Source of the DNA: Pseudoduganella aquatica
GTDB lineage: Bacteria; Pseudomonadota; Gammaproteobacteria; Burkholderiales; Burkholderiaceae_D
Direction of reading: 5' to 3'
NCBI RefSeq assembly: GCF_009857595.1
Contig: NZ_WWCU01000001.1
Location: forward strand, 1 to 64,000
Length of the DNA stretch: 64,000 nt
The notes beneath the pieces were generated by a model, which had not been told where the DNA came from, searched no databases, and saw only the letters and a program-made list of their open reading frames with translations. A program made the translations under genes and the position numbers. Shown here piece by piece: positions 52,702-62,614 of the stretch. Positions within the stretch are counted from its first letter, which is position 1; each line of letters opens with the position of its first letter.

Positions 52702-53382
52702 ATGCTCAAGCTACACGGCGTCAGCAAAACCCACCTGGCAGGCGAAGTACAGACCACCGCCCTGGACCGTATCGACCTGCAGATCGACGCCGGCGAGTAC
52801 GTGGCCATCACCGGCCCCTCGGGCTGCGGCAAGTCCACTTTGCTCAGCCTCCTGGGCTTGCTGGATGTGCCCAGCAGCGGCGAGTACTGGTTCGAAGGCC
52901 AGAACGTGGCGGGATGGAGCGAAGGGAAGCTGAACGAACTGCGGCGCGGCCGCATCGGCTTCATCTTCCAGAGCTTCAACCTGATCGAGGAACTGAGCGT
53001 GTTCGAGAACGTGGAACTGGCGCTGGAATACACCGGCATGGCCAAGGCCGAACGCAAGGCCAAGGTGACGGCCATGCTGAACAAGCTGGGCGTGCTGCAC
53101 CGCGCCGGACACCGTCCGTCCCAGCTGTCCGGGGGCCAGCAGCAGCGCGTGGCGATCGCGCGCGCGCTGGTGTCCGGCCCTGCCCTGCTGCTGGCCGATG
53201 AACCGACCGGCAACCTGGACACGGCGCACGGCGACGAGGTGATGCGCCTGCTGCGCACCATCAATGCCGAGGGCACCACGGTGGTGATGGTGACGCACTC
53301 GCCGTCGCACGCCGCGCAGGCTTCGCGCACGCTGAACCTGCTCGATGGACGCATCATGGTTGACGCACTGCGCGCAGCATGA
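52702..53382 (+). CDS. ABC transporter ATP-binding protein, MacB/LolD type
   Basis: A 226-residue ATPase. Walker A GPSGCGKST near residue 40, Q-loop FIFQSFNLIEEL, signature LSGGQQQRVAIARAL, Walker B LLLADEPTGNLD and H-loop VMVTHSPSHA. The MacB/LolD/FtsE group is recognised by the QSFNLI loop. RBS AAGGAG at 52691. The stop overlaps the first permease start (ATGA 53379-53382), so they form one complex. Confidence 0.95.
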   Translation: MLKLHGVSKTHLAGEVQTTALDRIDLQIDAGEYVAITGPSGCGKSTLLSLLGLLDVPSSGEYWFEGQNVAGWSEGKLNELRRGRIGFIFQSFNLIEELSVFENVELALEYTGMAKAERKAKVTAMLNKLGVLHRAGHRPSQLSGGQQQRVAIARALVSGPALLLADEPTGNLDTAHGDEVMRLLRTINAEGTTVVMVTHSPSHAAQASRTLNLLDGRIMVDALRAA

Positions 53383-55814
53383 AAACGTCCGACTTCCGCA
53401 TCGGCTGGCGCCTGCTGCTGCAGGAGCGCGCCTATTCCGCCGTCACCATCCTCGGCCTGGCGCTGGGCTTCACCGCCTGCTTCCTGCTGATGGCCTATGT
53501 GCGTTTCAGCTTCAGCTACGACAGCCATGTGCCGCAGGCGGACCGGGTGTACGTGGCCAAGAACCGCATCAACATCCTGGAGCACGGTGGCTGGTTCGAC
53601 AACACGCCGATCAATCTGCTGGCCGTGGCGGAAGCCAGTCCGCTGGTGGAGGCGGCTGCCGTGGCCTTGCCCGGCTCGTCCACGCTGAGCCAGAACGGCA
53701 CGCTCAGCACCATCGAGATCCTGCTGGCCAGTCCCGCCCTGCCCAAGGTGCTTGGCCTGCGTGCGCTGGAAGGCGACCTGGCCGCTGCGCTGGAGCGTCC
53801 CGAAGGCATCGCCCTCACCGAGAGCAAAGCGCGCCAGCTGCTGGGCGCAGCGCGCGGCGTGCTGGGCAAGACCATCACCATGGAGGGCAAGCAGTACCAG
53901 GTGCTGGCCATTCTGCCCGACCCGCCGGCCGCCTCCACGCTGCACTATGCGCTCCTGGCCGGCACCAGCAGCCAGCTGGTGCCCAAGAATATGCGCAAAA
54001 GCCTGGACAAGAACGATAGCTCCAACTGGGGCGGCATCATCTCGCGCCTGTATGTGCGCCTGGCGCCCGGCGCGACGCCGCAGGCGCTGCAGCGCCTGCT
54101 GCAGGAAGCGCACGACCACTCGCCCCTGATCGCCACCCTGCCGCCGGACGTGCTGCAGCGCCTGAACGGCCGCAAGGTGTCGGACATCGCCCTGACCGCT
54201 CTGCGCGACTGGTATTTCGACCCCGAACTGGCCAGCAACAGCAGCAGCGCCAAGCACGGCGACGCTAGGCTGGTGCTGGGCGTGGCCGCCATCGGCGCGC
54301 TGATCCTGCTGCTGGCCGCCATCAACTACGTCAACCTGGCCACCGTGCGCGTGATGCGCCGGCGCGCCGAAATCGCCATGCGCAAGGTGCTGGGCGCCAG
54401 CCACGCCAGGGTGGCGGCCATGCTGATGGCCGAGTCACTGCTGGCCAGCATGCTGGCGGCCGGCTGCGGCCTGCTGCTGGCCTGGCTGCTGCTGCCCGGC
54501 TGGGCGCAGCTGCTGAACCGGCCTCTGGCCACCGTCATGGGACCGGGCGCGGTGCTGGCGGCGCTGGCCGTGGGCCTGTTCACCGGCGTGCTGGCCGGCC
54601 TGCATCCGGCCTGGCTGGCGCTGCGCGTGCGGCCCGTGCAGGCGCTGGCGGCGCGCGGCGGGCAGGAAACCTACGGCACCACCTGGCTAAGGCGCGGCGT
54701 GACCGTGTTCCAGATGACTTGCGCCATGGCCCTGGTGGCCAGCACGCTGGCCGTGGCCTGGCAAACGCGCTACGCCAGCAGTGCCAATCCCGGCTTCGAC
54801 GCGCAACCCTTGCTGGTGCTGGAACTGCCCTCGCTGATGTGGCAGGGCCAGGCGCCGCGCCAGATGCGCGACGCCTTGCTCCGGGTGCCGGGCGTGGAAG
54901 GCGTGGCCGCGTCGCCGTCGCCGGCGGGACGCTACTACCTGGGCCTGAACAATCCGGTGCGTACCAGTACCGGCGTCTCCGCCACGCTGCAGCAGCGCTC
55001 CGTGTCGCCCAGCTTCTTCCAGGTGTACGGCGTGGCGCCGCTGGCCGGGCGCAGCTTCGATCCGCAGCGCGAGCAGGAGAACAACGACGACGTTGTGGTG
55101 CTCAACGCCGCCGCCGCCAAGGTGCTGGGTTTCGCGTCGCCGCAGGCGGCGGTGGGCCAGAGCGTGGCGCTGGAGAGCCGAGGCAGCGAAGTGCGGCCGG
55201 TGGTCATCGGCGTGGTGCCGGACCTGCGCTACCAGTCGCTGCGCGAAACGCCGGCGCCCGTCCTGTACCGCAACAACCTGCACGCGTCCGTGCTGACGGT
55301 GCGCTACCACGGCGACATGGCGGATCTGGAACGCGCCGTCGACGCCCTGTGGCGGCAGTACTTCCCGGACACCATCCCCGAGATGCGGCGCGCCGCCAGC
55401 TACTTCGCCGAGAACTACGACGACGACGCGCGCCTGGCGGCGATGCTGGCGGCGGGCAGCGCCATGGCCTTGCTGCTGTCGGCCTTCGGCATCTACGTGC
55501 TGGCCGCGTACAACGTGCAGCGGCGCGCGCGCGAGATCGTGCTGCGCAAGCTGTACGGCGCGCGGCGCGGCGCCGTGGCGCGCCTGCTGGGCAAGGAGTT
55601 CGCCTGGATGCTGGGCTGCGCCGCGCTGCTTGGCCTGCCGCCAGCCGCGCTGGCGATACAGCGCTACCTGTCCGAGTTCGCCGAGCGCGCGCCGGTCGGC
55701 CACTGGACGCTGCTGGCGGCGCTGGGCGCCGTGCTGGCCGTCGCGCTGGGCGCCACCATCCGCCATACCCTGGCCGCGCTGCGCATGTCGCCGGCGCTGG
55801 CATTGCGCAGTTAA
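53379..55814 (+). CDS. ABC transporter permease, FtsX/MacB-like with two core domains (first)
   Basis: An 811-residue permease with an N-terminal helix, a periplasmic domain (MacB_PCD-like, about 45-290), helices at about 295-420 ending in a first FtsX domain, a second periplasmic domain (about 475-665) and a second FtsX domain of helices (about 690-800). Both FtsX halves have the INYVNLATVRVMRRRAEIAMRK and VQRRAREIVLRKLYG motifs. It is followed by a paralogue nine bases downstream, so the exporter may be a heterodimer of the two. The substrate is unknown. Confidence 0.9.
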   Translation: MKTSDFRIGWRLLLQERAYSAVTILGLALGFTACFLLMAYVRFSFSYDSHVPQADRVYVAKNRINILEHGGWFDNTPINLLAVAEASPLVEAAAVALPGSSTLSQNGTLSTIEILLASPALPKVLGLRALEGDLAAALERPEGIALTESKARQLLGAARGVLGKTITMEGKQYQVLAILPDPPAASTLHYALLAGTSSQLVPKNMRKSLDKNDSSNWGGIISRLYVRLAPGATPQALQRLLQEAHDHSPLIATLPPDVLQRLNGRKVSDIALTALRDWYFDPELASNSSSAKHGDARLVLGVAAIGALILLLAAINYVNLATVRVMRRRAEIAMRKVLGASHARVAAMLMAESLLASMLAAGCGLLLAWLLLPGWAQLLNRPLATVMGPGAVLAALAVGLFTGVLAGLHPAWLALRVRPVQALAARGGQETYGTTWLRRGVTVFQMTCAMALVASTLAVAWQTRYASSANPGFDAQPLLVLELPSLMWQGQAPRQMRDALLRVPGVEGVAASPSPAGRYYLGLNNPVRTSTGVSATLQQRSVSPSFFQVYGVAPLAGRSFDPQREQENNDDVVVLNAAAAKVLGFASPQAAVGQSVALESRGSEVRPVVIGVVPDLRYQSLRETPAPVLYRNNLHASVLTVRYHGDMADLERAVDALWRQYFPDTIPEMRRAASYFAENYDDDARLAAMLAAGSAMALLLSAFGIYVLAAYNVQRRAREIVLRKLYGARRGAVARLLGKEFAWMLGCAALLGLPPAALAIQRYLSEFAERAPVGHWTLLAALGAVLAVALGATIRHTLAALRMSPALALRS

Positions 55815-55823
55815 GGAGCCCAC

Positions 55824-58223
55824 ATGCAAATACAAGACTTCCGTATCGGCTGGCGCCTGCTGCTGCAGGAGCGCGCTTATTCCGCCGTGTCCATCCTGGG
55901 CCTGGCGGTCGGCTTCGCGGCCTGCTTCCTGCTGCTCGGCTTCGTGCACTACTGCCTGAGCTACAACAGCCACGTGCCGGACGCGGCGCGCGTGTACTCG
56001 GTGAAGCAGCGCATCAACGTGTTTCCGCGCCCGGACTGGGGCGAGTACGCCTACCTGCCCCTGCAGGCCGCAGCCGACGCCAGCGGCATGGTGGAAGCGT
56101 CCAGCATCGCCAAGCAGCTGGACCTGCCGCTGTGGAACGGCGCCCAGCGCCACCCGGCGGAGCTGCGCGTGGTCGATCCGGCGTTCGAAGCCATGTTCGG
56201 CTTGCGCGCGCTGGAAGGCGACGTGCAGGCCGCGTTGACGCGGCCGGACGGCATCGCCCTGACGGCCACCACCGCGCGCAAGATCTTCGGCGCGGCGTCC
56301 GCGCTCAACCAGTATCTGCGCGTGCGCAAAGAGACGCTGCAGGTGCAGGCGGTGCTTGCCGATCCGCCGGCCAACGCCACGCTGCGCTACGACGGCCTGC
56401 TCGGCAGCGCCAGCGCGGCGTGGCCTGAACCGGAACGCGGCGACCACCGCAGCAACTTCCAGCGGCGCGGCGGCGTCTACCTGAAGCTCAAGCCGGACAC
56501 GGATGCGGCACAGGTGGCGCGCCTGCTGCAAAGCGCCGTCAACGCCGATCCGCGCGACGCGGTGATACGCAACGGCCCCATGGGCAAGAAGCTCAACGGC
56601 CGCAACGTGACCGACGTGGCCATGGCGGCGATGCCCGACGTCTACTTCGATGAAGACCTGGCCTCCGGCCGTAACAGCGGCGACTACGGCCAGCGCGGCA
56701 GCGTGTTCGCGCTGGCCGGCATTGCGCTGCTGATCCTGCTGCTGGCGGCCAGCAACTACGTCAACCTGGCCACGGTGCGCACCCTGCGCCGCCAGCGAGA
56801 GATCGGCATGCGCAAGCTGCTGGGCGCCAGCCATGCGCGGCTGGTGGCGCAGTTCCTCACCGAGTCCTCGGTGGTGGCGCTGCTGGCCACGGTGCTGGGC
56901 CTGGGCCTGGCCTGGCTGTGCCTGCCCATGTTCAGCGGCCTGGTGGCGCGCCAGCTGGACGGCCTGTTCTCGCCGGCCAGCTGCATGCTGGCCCTGCTGG
57001 GCGGGCTGCTGACCGGCCTGTGCGCGGGCGTCTACCCGGCCGTGCTGGCCCTGCGGGTGCGCCCTGCAGCGGCGCTGGCCGGACGCGGCGACCATGAAAC
57101 GGCGGGCGGCCTGTGGCTGCGGCGCGTGCTGACGGTGCTGCAGTTCGCCACCGCCATGGCGCTCAGCGGCGCCACGCTGGCCATCGCCTGGCAGGCCGAC
57201 TACGCCGCCAAGGCCGACCGCGGCTTCGACCCCGCCGGCATGCTGGTGCTGGACCTGCCGCAGGAAACCGGCAAACCCGCTGCGGACGGCTTTGTGCAGG
57301 CGCTGGCGCGCATGCCGAATGTGCGCGGCGTGGCCGCCATGTCCGAAGCGGCGGGCCGCGACGGCATGAAAATGGTAGCGACGCTGCCGGGCCGCACCGG
57401 GGAAATGGTCAGCATGGAATACCGCACGGTCAGCCCCGAGTTCTTCCAGGTCTACGGCCTGAAGGCGCTGCACGGCCGCCTGTTCGACCCGGCCCGCGAC
57501 CAGGCCAATTCCCAGTCGCGCGTGATCAACGCGGCGGCGGCGCTTGCGCTGGGCTTTGCCACGCCCGAAGCGGCCGTCGGCCAGTTCCTCACCAATGGCG
57601 ACCGCACGGTGCAGATCGTCGGCATTGCGCCCGAAGTGCGCTACCAGAGCCTGAAGCAGACGGCCCAGCCGCTGGCCTACCGCATCGCACCGGCCCAAGT
57701 GCTGGCGGTGCGCACCAGTGAGGACGCGGCCACGGCGCACGCCAGCATCGCGCCGCTGTTCAAGCAGTATTTCCCGGACAGCGTGCTGGAACTGCAATCG
57801 GCCGCCAGCCTGTTCGGCCTGGCTTATGCGGACGACGTGCGGCTGGCCCGCATGCTGGCCTCGTCCAGCCTGATCGCGGTGGTGCTGGCGGCGTGCGGCA
57901 TCTACGTGCTGTCGGCCTACAGCGTGCAGCGCAGCCGCAAGGAAATCGTGCTGCGCAAGCTGCACGGCGCGGGGCGCGCCGCCATCGCCCGCCTGGTCGG
58001 ACGCGAGTTCGCGGTGCTGATCGCGGCCGGCGCCGTACTCGGCCTGCCGCTGGCGGCGCTGGCCATCCGGCGCTACCTGGCCGGCTACGTGGAACACGCC
58101 CCCATGGGCGCCTGGCCGCTGCTGGCGGCGCTGCTGCTCGCCGCCCTGGTGGCGCTGCTGGCCACCGCACGCCACACCCTGGCCGCGCTGCGCATCTCCC
58201 CCGCCCTCGCCTTGCGCGGATAA
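55824..58223 (+). CDS. ABC transporter permease, FtsX/MacB-like with two core domains (second)
   Basis: A 799-residue paralogue of the preceding permease with the same layout. The FtsX motifs are SNYVNLATVRTLRRQREIGMRKLLG and VQRSRKEIVLRKLHG. The first 53 bases that encode DFRIGWRLLLQERAYSAV are almost identical to those of the first permease (51 of 53), whereas most of the rest has diverged. RBS AAGGAG at 55813-55818. Last gene of the sigma-54 operon; a terminator follows. Confidence 0.9.
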   Translation: MQIQDFRIGWRLLLQERAYSAVSILGLAVGFAACFLLLGFVHYCLSYNSHVPDAARVYSVKQRINVFPRPDWGEYAYLPLQAAADASGMVEASSIAKQLDLPLWNGAQRHPAELRVVDPAFEAMFGLRALEGDVQAALTRPDGIALTATTARKIFGAASALNQYLRVRKETLQVQAVLADPPANATLRYDGLLGSASAAWPEPERGDHRSNFQRRGGVYLKLKPDTDAAQVARLLQSAVNADPRDAVIRNGPMGKKLNGRNVTDVAMAAMPDVYFDEDLASGRNSGDYGQRGSVFALAGIALLILLLAASNYVNLATVRTLRRQREIGMRKLLGASHARLVAQFLTESSVVALLATVLGLGLAWLCLPMFSGLVARQLDGLFSPASCMLALLGGLLTGLCAGVYPAVLALRVRPAAALAGRGDHETAGGLWLRRVLTVLQFATAMALSGATLAIAWQADYAAKADRGFDPAGMLVLDLPQETGKPAADGFVQALARMPNVRGVAAMSEAAGRDGMKMVATLPGRTGEMVSMEYRTVSPEFFQVYGLKALHGRLFDPARDQANSQSRVINAAAALALGFATPEAAVGQFLTNGDRTVQIVGIAPEVRYQSLKQTAQPLAYRIAPAQVLAVRTSEDAATAHASIAPLFKQYFPDSVLELQSAASLFGLAYADDVRLARMLASSSLIAVVLAACGIYVLSAYSVQRSRKEIVLRKLHGAGRAAIARLVGREFAVLIAAGAVLGLPLAALAIRRYLAGYVEHAPMGAWPLLAALLLAALVALLATARHTLAALRISPALALRG

Positions 58224-58248
58224 AAAAAGGGCGGCCAGGTGGCCGCCC
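58222..58248 (-). terminator. Intrinsic terminator between the exporter and FKBP genes
   Basis: GGGCGGCCA-GG-TGGCCGCCC, 9-base stem at 58229-58248, with seven A bases on the left (T-run on the minus strand). It would end the minus-strand FKBP transcript; on the plus strand only a weak T-tract (CTTCATTT) follows. Confidence 0.75.
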
Positions 58249-58267
58249 CTTCATTTGGCGCGAAGGA

Positions 58268-59071
58268 TTACTTCACGCTCAGCAGTTCGATGTCGAAGAT
58301 CAGCGTGGAACCGGCCGGGATCAGGGTCTGGGCGGTGAAGCCGTAGCCCAGTTCAGGCGGGATGATCAGGGTGCGCTTGCCGCCCACTTTCATGCCGACC
58401 ACGCCGCGCTTCCAGCCTTCGATCACGGAACCGGTGATCATGAAGTCGAACGGCACGTTCTTGTCGACCGAGCTGTCGAACTTGACGCCGTGCTGGTCGG
58501 CTGCCGTTGGATCGTAGATCCAGCCAGTGTAGTGCACGGTCAGGGTCTTGGTGGCGCTGACTTCGGCGCCGGTGCCTACCACTTTGTCGATAATCGTGAC
58601 CTGGGCAGACGGCGACGGCTTGCTGATGCTCAGCACGGAGATTTCCATGACCAGCGGGGTATTGGCTGCCACCTTGGCGGTGTAGGCCGGGTTGGTGTAG
58701 CTGTACACGCCGTAGGCCAGGTTGGCCGGCAGCACCAGCTGCACGGTGCCGCCCTTGCGCATGCCCAGCACGCCCTGCTCGGCGCCCGGCAGCCAGCGGC
58801 CGGTGCCGATGGCGTACACGGCCGACGGCGAACCGTCCACCTGGGCGCCGCGCGAATTGGGCTTGGTGCTGTCGTACAGGAAGGTCGAATAGCTCACTTG
58901 CACCAAGTCGTTGGCCACCACCTCGTCGCCGCTGCCGGCGGCCAGTACGGTTTTCAGATAGGCGGGCTGCGGCGCCACGTCTTCAGTCTTGGTGGTGCTG
59001 GCTGGCGCGCCGCAGGCGGTCAGCGCCGCCACACAGGCGAGCGACGCGATCAATTGGAACATCGATTTCAT
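58268..59071 (-). CDS. Lipoprotein with two FKBP-type peptidyl-prolyl isomerase domains
   Basis: A 267-residue lipoprotein. Signal with lipobox LTAC (Cys19 region, ACVAALTACGAP). Two FKBP domains in tandem: one at about 50-155 (VQVSYSTFLYDST ... LPANLAYGVYSY) that is divergent, and a well-conserved one at about 165-267 (TLTVHYTGWIYD ... GSVIEGWKRGVVGMKVGGKRTLIIPPELGYG). The first domain has lost several active-site aromatics, so it may only bind substrate. ATG 59071 has AAGG upstream. It is a periplasmic folding helper facing the outer or inner membrane. Confidence 0.88.
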   Translation of the reverse strand: MKSMFQLIASLACVAALTACGAPASTTKTEDVAPQPAYLKTVLAAGSGDEVVANDLVQVSYSTFLYDSTKPNSRGAQVDGSPSAVYAIGTGRWLPGAEQGVLGMRKGGTVQLVLPANLAYGVYSYTNPAYTAKVAANTPLVMEISVLSISKPSPSAQVTIIDKVVGTGAEVSATKTLTVHYTGWIYDPTAADQHGVKFDSSVDKNVPFDFMITGSVIEGWKRGVVGMKVGGKRTLIIPPELGYGFTAQTLIPAGSTLIFDIELLSVK

Positions 59072-59203
59072 GATTACCTTTGTATTGTTGAACATGTAAC
59101 TGGCACTGCGCTGGCGCCGCCATCCGGGCACCGTCGGAGCAGAAGTGTAGCAGACTGCCACAACGCCCTTTCGGGCAGAACATTCAGTTACAAATTGGCT
59201 GTC

Positions 59204-61081
59204 TCAAATTTCCACCTGCGTGCCCAGTTCGATCACCCGGTTGGGCGGAATCTGGTAATAATCGGCCGCCGCGCGCGCATTGCGCGACATGGTGACGAAC
59301 AGGCTCTCGCGCCAGGACGCCATGCCGGCGCCCGGGGTGGAGATCACGGTCTGGCGGGCGATGAAGAAGGAAGTTTCCATCATCTCGAACTCCAGCCCAT
59401 GCTTGCCGCACAGCGCCAGCACGTTGGGGATGTCCGGTTCGTCCTTGAAGCCGTAGTGCACATTGACCTGGTAGCACTGGTGGCCCAGGTCGACGATCTT
59501 GACCTGCTCCTCCGGCGCCACCCACGGCTCCTCCACGATATGCACGGTAATGAACACCACGCGCTCGTGCAGCACCTTGTTGTGCGACAGGTTGTGCAGC
59601 AGCGCATGCGGCACGCCGTCGCTCTCGCCGCGCAGGAAGATGGCGGTGCCGTACACGCGCGCCGGCGGCGCCATAAACAGCGAGGACAGGAAGGCTTCCA
59701 GCGGAATGGCGTGCTTTTCCAGGTTCTTGAAGACCAGGTCGCGGCCGTCGCGCCAGGTCAGCATCACGGTAAACAGCACGCTGCCCAGCAGCAGCGGGAA
59801 CCAGCCGCCGTGCAGCAGCTTCAGCGACGAGGCCGAGAACAGCATGATGTCGATCACCAGGAAGAAGCCGGTGGCGCCCCAGCACAGCAGCAGCGGCAGC
59901 TTCCAGCGGTAGCGGATCACGAAGAAGGTCAGCACGGTGGTCGACAGCATGGTGGCGGTGACGGCGATGCCGTAGGCGGCGGCCAGGTTTTCCGAGGAGC
60001 CGAAGCCGACCACCGCCAGCAGCACCACCGCCAGCTGCAGCCAGTTCACGGCCGGGATGTAGATCTGGCCGATTTCGCTTTCCGAGGTGTGGCGCACGCG
60101 CATGCGGGGCAGCAGGCCAAGCGCAATGGCCTGCTTGGTCATCGAGAAGGTGCCGGAAATGGTGGCCTGGGACGCGATCACGGTGGCCATGGTCGACAGG
60201 ATCACCAGCGGGTAGACACTCCAGGCGCCCAGCTGCTGGTAGAAGGGATTGGAGATGGCGTCCGGGTGCGCCAGCAGCAGGCCGCCCTGCCCCAGATAGT
60301 TCAGCGCCAGCGCCGGGAAGCAGATCGCAAACCAGGCCACCCGGATCGGCTCCTTGCCGAAGTGGCCCATGTCGGCATACAGCGCCTCGGCGCCGGTGAA
60401 GGCCAGCACCACGGCGCCGAGCGCCACGAAGGCGATGAACTGGTTTTCATACATGAACACCAGTGCGTGCCACGGGTTGAGCGCGGCCAGGATGGCCGGC
60501 GCCTGCATGATGTTGACCACGCCCATGGCGGCCAGCGCGCCGAACCAGATCAGCATGATGGGGCCGAACCAGCGGCCGATGCCGGCGGTGCCGTGCGACT
60601 GCACCGCGTACAGCGCCACCAGCACGATGATGGTCAGCGGCACCACGTAGGGCTTGAAGGCGGGCGTAGCCACTTCCAGGCCCTCGATGGCCGACAGCAC
60701 GGAAATGGCGGGGGTGATCACGCTGTCTCCGTAGAACAAGGTGGCGCCGAACACGCCCACCAGCATCAACGGCACATGCCAGCGCGACGCGCGGCTGACC
60801 GAACTGAGCGCTAGCGCCATCAGCGCCATGATGCCGCCCTCGCCGCGGTTGTCGGCGCGCAGCACCAGGGTGACGTACTTGAGCGAGACGATGACGGTGA
60901 GTCCCCAGAAGATGAGGGAGACGATGCCGGTCAGGTTCGCCGGCGTCAGCGGCAGCCCGTGGGCCGGGTCGAAAATGGTTTTGAGGGTATACAGGGGGCT
61001 GGTGCCGATATCGCCATAGACGATGCCGACGGCAGCTAGCGTCAGTGCGACGAGGCTGCTTTTCTTATGTTCCGACGTCAA
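59204..61081 (-). CDS. kup: Kup low-affinity potassium transporter
   Basis: A 625-residue potassium-proton symporter of the KUP family with 12 predicted helices and a C-terminal cytosolic domain of about 170 residues. Marks: GDIGTSPLYTLKT near the N-terminus, GGIMALMAL, FYGDSVITPAISVLSA, GQGGLLL and SGTFSMTKQAI. The start is uncertain: TTG 61081 (LTSEHKKSS) has AGGTG upstream and gives the usual length; ATGs at 61147 and 61249 are also in frame. Monocistronic. The 167 bases before it (to rarD) hold the divergent promoters. Confidence 0.92.
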   Translation of the reverse strand: MTSEHKKSSLVALTLAAVGIVYGDIGTSPLYTLKTIFDPAHGLPLTPANLTGIVSLIFWGLTVIVSLKYVTLVLRADNRGEGGIMALMALALSSVSRASRWHVPLMLVGVFGATLFYGDSVITPAISVLSAIEGLEVATPAFKPYVVPLTIIVLVALYAVQSHGTAGIGRWFGPIMLIWFGALAAMGVVNIMQAPAILAALNPWHALVFMYENQFIAFVALGAVVLAFTGAEALYADMGHFGKEPIRVAWFAICFPALALNYLGQGGLLLAHPDAISNPFYQQLGAWSVYPLVILSTMATVIASQATISGTFSMTKQAIALGLLPRMRVRHTSESEIGQIYIPAVNWLQLAVVLLAVVGFGSSENLAAAYGIAVTATMLSTTVLTFFVIRYRWKLPLLLCWGATGFFLVIDIMLFSASSLKLLHGGWFPLLLGSVLFTVMLTWRDGRDLVFKNLEKHAIPLEAFLSSLFMAPPARVYGTAIFLRGESDGVPHALLHNLSHNKVLHERVVFITVHIVEEPWVAPEEQVKIVDLGHQCYQVNVHYGFKDEPDIPNVLALCGKHGLEFEMMETSFFIARQTVISTPGAGMASWRESLFVTMSRNARAAADYYQIPPNRVIELGTQVEI

Positions 61082-61257
61082 GATTGCACCTGAGTTTGTT
61101 CTGGTGCGTTGCACAATAGGCCAACTATCGGCAATTTGCAAGTGCATTCTGGCATGGCCGCGCTCCGCTGTTTTCGGCCCCCATTCTACCGCCGCCAGCG
61201 GCCCGGGCCGTTTTCCCGGATAATGGCAGACCCGCCGCACCTTATTCAAACAACACC

Positions 61258-62142
61258 ATGAACACAGGCATCCTGTACGCCGCCCTCGCGTTTTTCTGCT
61301 GGGGCCTGTTCCCCCTTTATTTCCACGCCATCGGCGAGGTGCCGCCGATTGAAATCCTGGCCCACCGCATGCTGTGGTCGCTGCTCTTCCTGGCCCTGGT
61401 GCTGACCGCGCGCGGCCAGTGGCGCTGGCTGCCGGACGTGCTGCGCAAGCCGCGCGTGATGGCCAGTTTTGTTGCCAGCGCTATATTGCTGACCGCAAAC
61501 TGGTTCGTCTACATCTGGGCCGTGAACAATGGCCACGTGATCGACGCCAGCCTGGGCTATTTCATCAATCCCCTGGTCAATGTGCTGCTGGGCCTGCTGG
61601 TGCTGAAGGAAAAGATGCGGCGCGGGCAGTGGATCGCCATTGCCATCGCCGCCTGCGGCGTGGCCTGGCTGACCTGGCAGGCCGGACAGCCGCCGTATAT
61701 CGCGCTGATCCTGGGCATCACCTTCGGCGGCTACGGCCTGCTGCGCAAGACGGCCGCGCTGGCGGCGCTGGAGGGGCTGTCCTTCGAGACCATCATCCTG
61801 TTCCCGCTGGCGCTGGCCTATGTGATCTGGCTGAGCGTGCACGGCCAGAACACCTTTATCAACTCGCCGCACGACAGCACGCGCTGGCTGCTGGCCGCCG
61901 CCGGCCCCATCACCGCGATTCCGCTGCTGATGTTCGCCGCCGGCGCGCGCCGCATCCCCATGGCCGTGCTGGGCATGCTGCAATACCTGTCGCCCACCAT
62001 GCAGATGCTGCTGGGGGTGTGGATCTTCCACGAGGCCTTCTCGCCGGAACGCCTGGCCGGCTTCGTGGTGATCTGGAGCGCGCTGGCGCTGTACGTGGCG
62101 GAGGGGCTGTGGGCAACGCGCCGCGCGGCCGCCGCCATATAA
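61258..62142 (+). CDS. rarD: RarD-type EamA transporter
   Basis: A 294-residue inner-membrane protein with 10 predicted helices in two EamA repeats. RarD signatures: CWGLFPLYFHAIGEVPPIEILAHRMLWS, ASLGYFINPLVNVLLG and LGMLQYLSPTMQMLLGV. The substrate is not established for the family. Divergent from kup. The DUF5710 gene starts 31 bases after the stop. Confidence 0.92.
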   Translation: MNTGILYAALAFFCWGLFPLYFHAIGEVPPIEILAHRMLWSLLFLALVLTARGQWRWLPDVLRKPRVMASFVASAILLTANWFVYIWAVNNGHVIDASLGYFINPLVNVLLGLLVLKEKMRRGQWIAIAIAACGVAWLTWQAGQPPYIALILGITFGGYGLLRKTAALAALEGLSFETIILFPLALAYVIWLSVHGQNTFINSPHDSTRWLLAAAGPITAIPLLMFAAGARRIPMAVLGMLQYLSPTMQMLLGVWIFHEAFSPERLAGFVVIWSALALYVAEGLWATRRAAAAI

Positions 62143-62173
62143 TAAGCACCCCGACAGACTAGCCAGGCAGCCC

Positions 62174-62506
62174 ATGACCAGCACACCACCGTTTGATCCG
62201 CCCTACAAAGCCAGCACCGTACTGGAAGACGGCAGCGTGAAATGGATGGAGGTCCGCGCGGACGGCTCCATGGTGGAGACCAGCGCGCCGGCCGCCGCCA
62301 TGCCGGAGGCGGGCTCGGCCCCGGCGCCCCGGTCCGGCCAGCCCGCTCCATCCAGCCAGTCCGGACGCGCGGTGACGGTGCTGAACGTGCCTTTCGCGGA
62401 AAAGGAAGAGGCCAAGCAGCTGGGCGCGCGCTGGGACCCCAAGCGCCGCAAATGGTATGTGCCGGCCGGCGTTGACGCGGCCCCGTTCGCCCGCTGGACC
62501 GCCTGA
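62174..62506 (+). CDS. Small DUF5710-domain protein
   Basis: A 110-residue protein. A Pro/Ser/Ala-rich linker (about residues 35-65) leads to a C-terminal DUF5710 module: VLNVPFAEKEEAKQLGARWD...KRRKWYVPAGVD. This module occurs at the ends of topoisomerase- or conjugation-related proteins and in free form; it may bind nucleic acid. It probably follows rarD in the same transcript. No further function seen. Confidence 0.75.
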   Translation: MTSTPPFDPPYKASTVLEDGSVKWMEVRADGSMVETSAPAAAMPEAGSAPAPRSGQPAPSSQSGRAVTVLNVPFAEKEEAKQLGARWDPKRRKWYVPAGVDAAPFARWTA

Positions 62507-62528
62507 AAAGTCCGCCAAATCACCGCTG

Positions 62529-62570
62529 AACGCCGCCCAAACCCGCTGAAACTAGCTGGAACGCGGCGTT
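62529..62570. repeat. Inverted repeat between the DUF5710 gene and ettA
   Basis: AACGCCGC (62529-62536) and GCGGCGTT (62563-62570) with a 26-base spacer containing a second copy of CGCTGAA. It could be a weak terminator for rarD or an element of the ettA leader. No T-run. Confidence 0.3.
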
Positions 62571-62614
62571 TGGCGTATCCTTGTTGACCTTCGTAACATA
62601 TCGAGAATTTCCTA

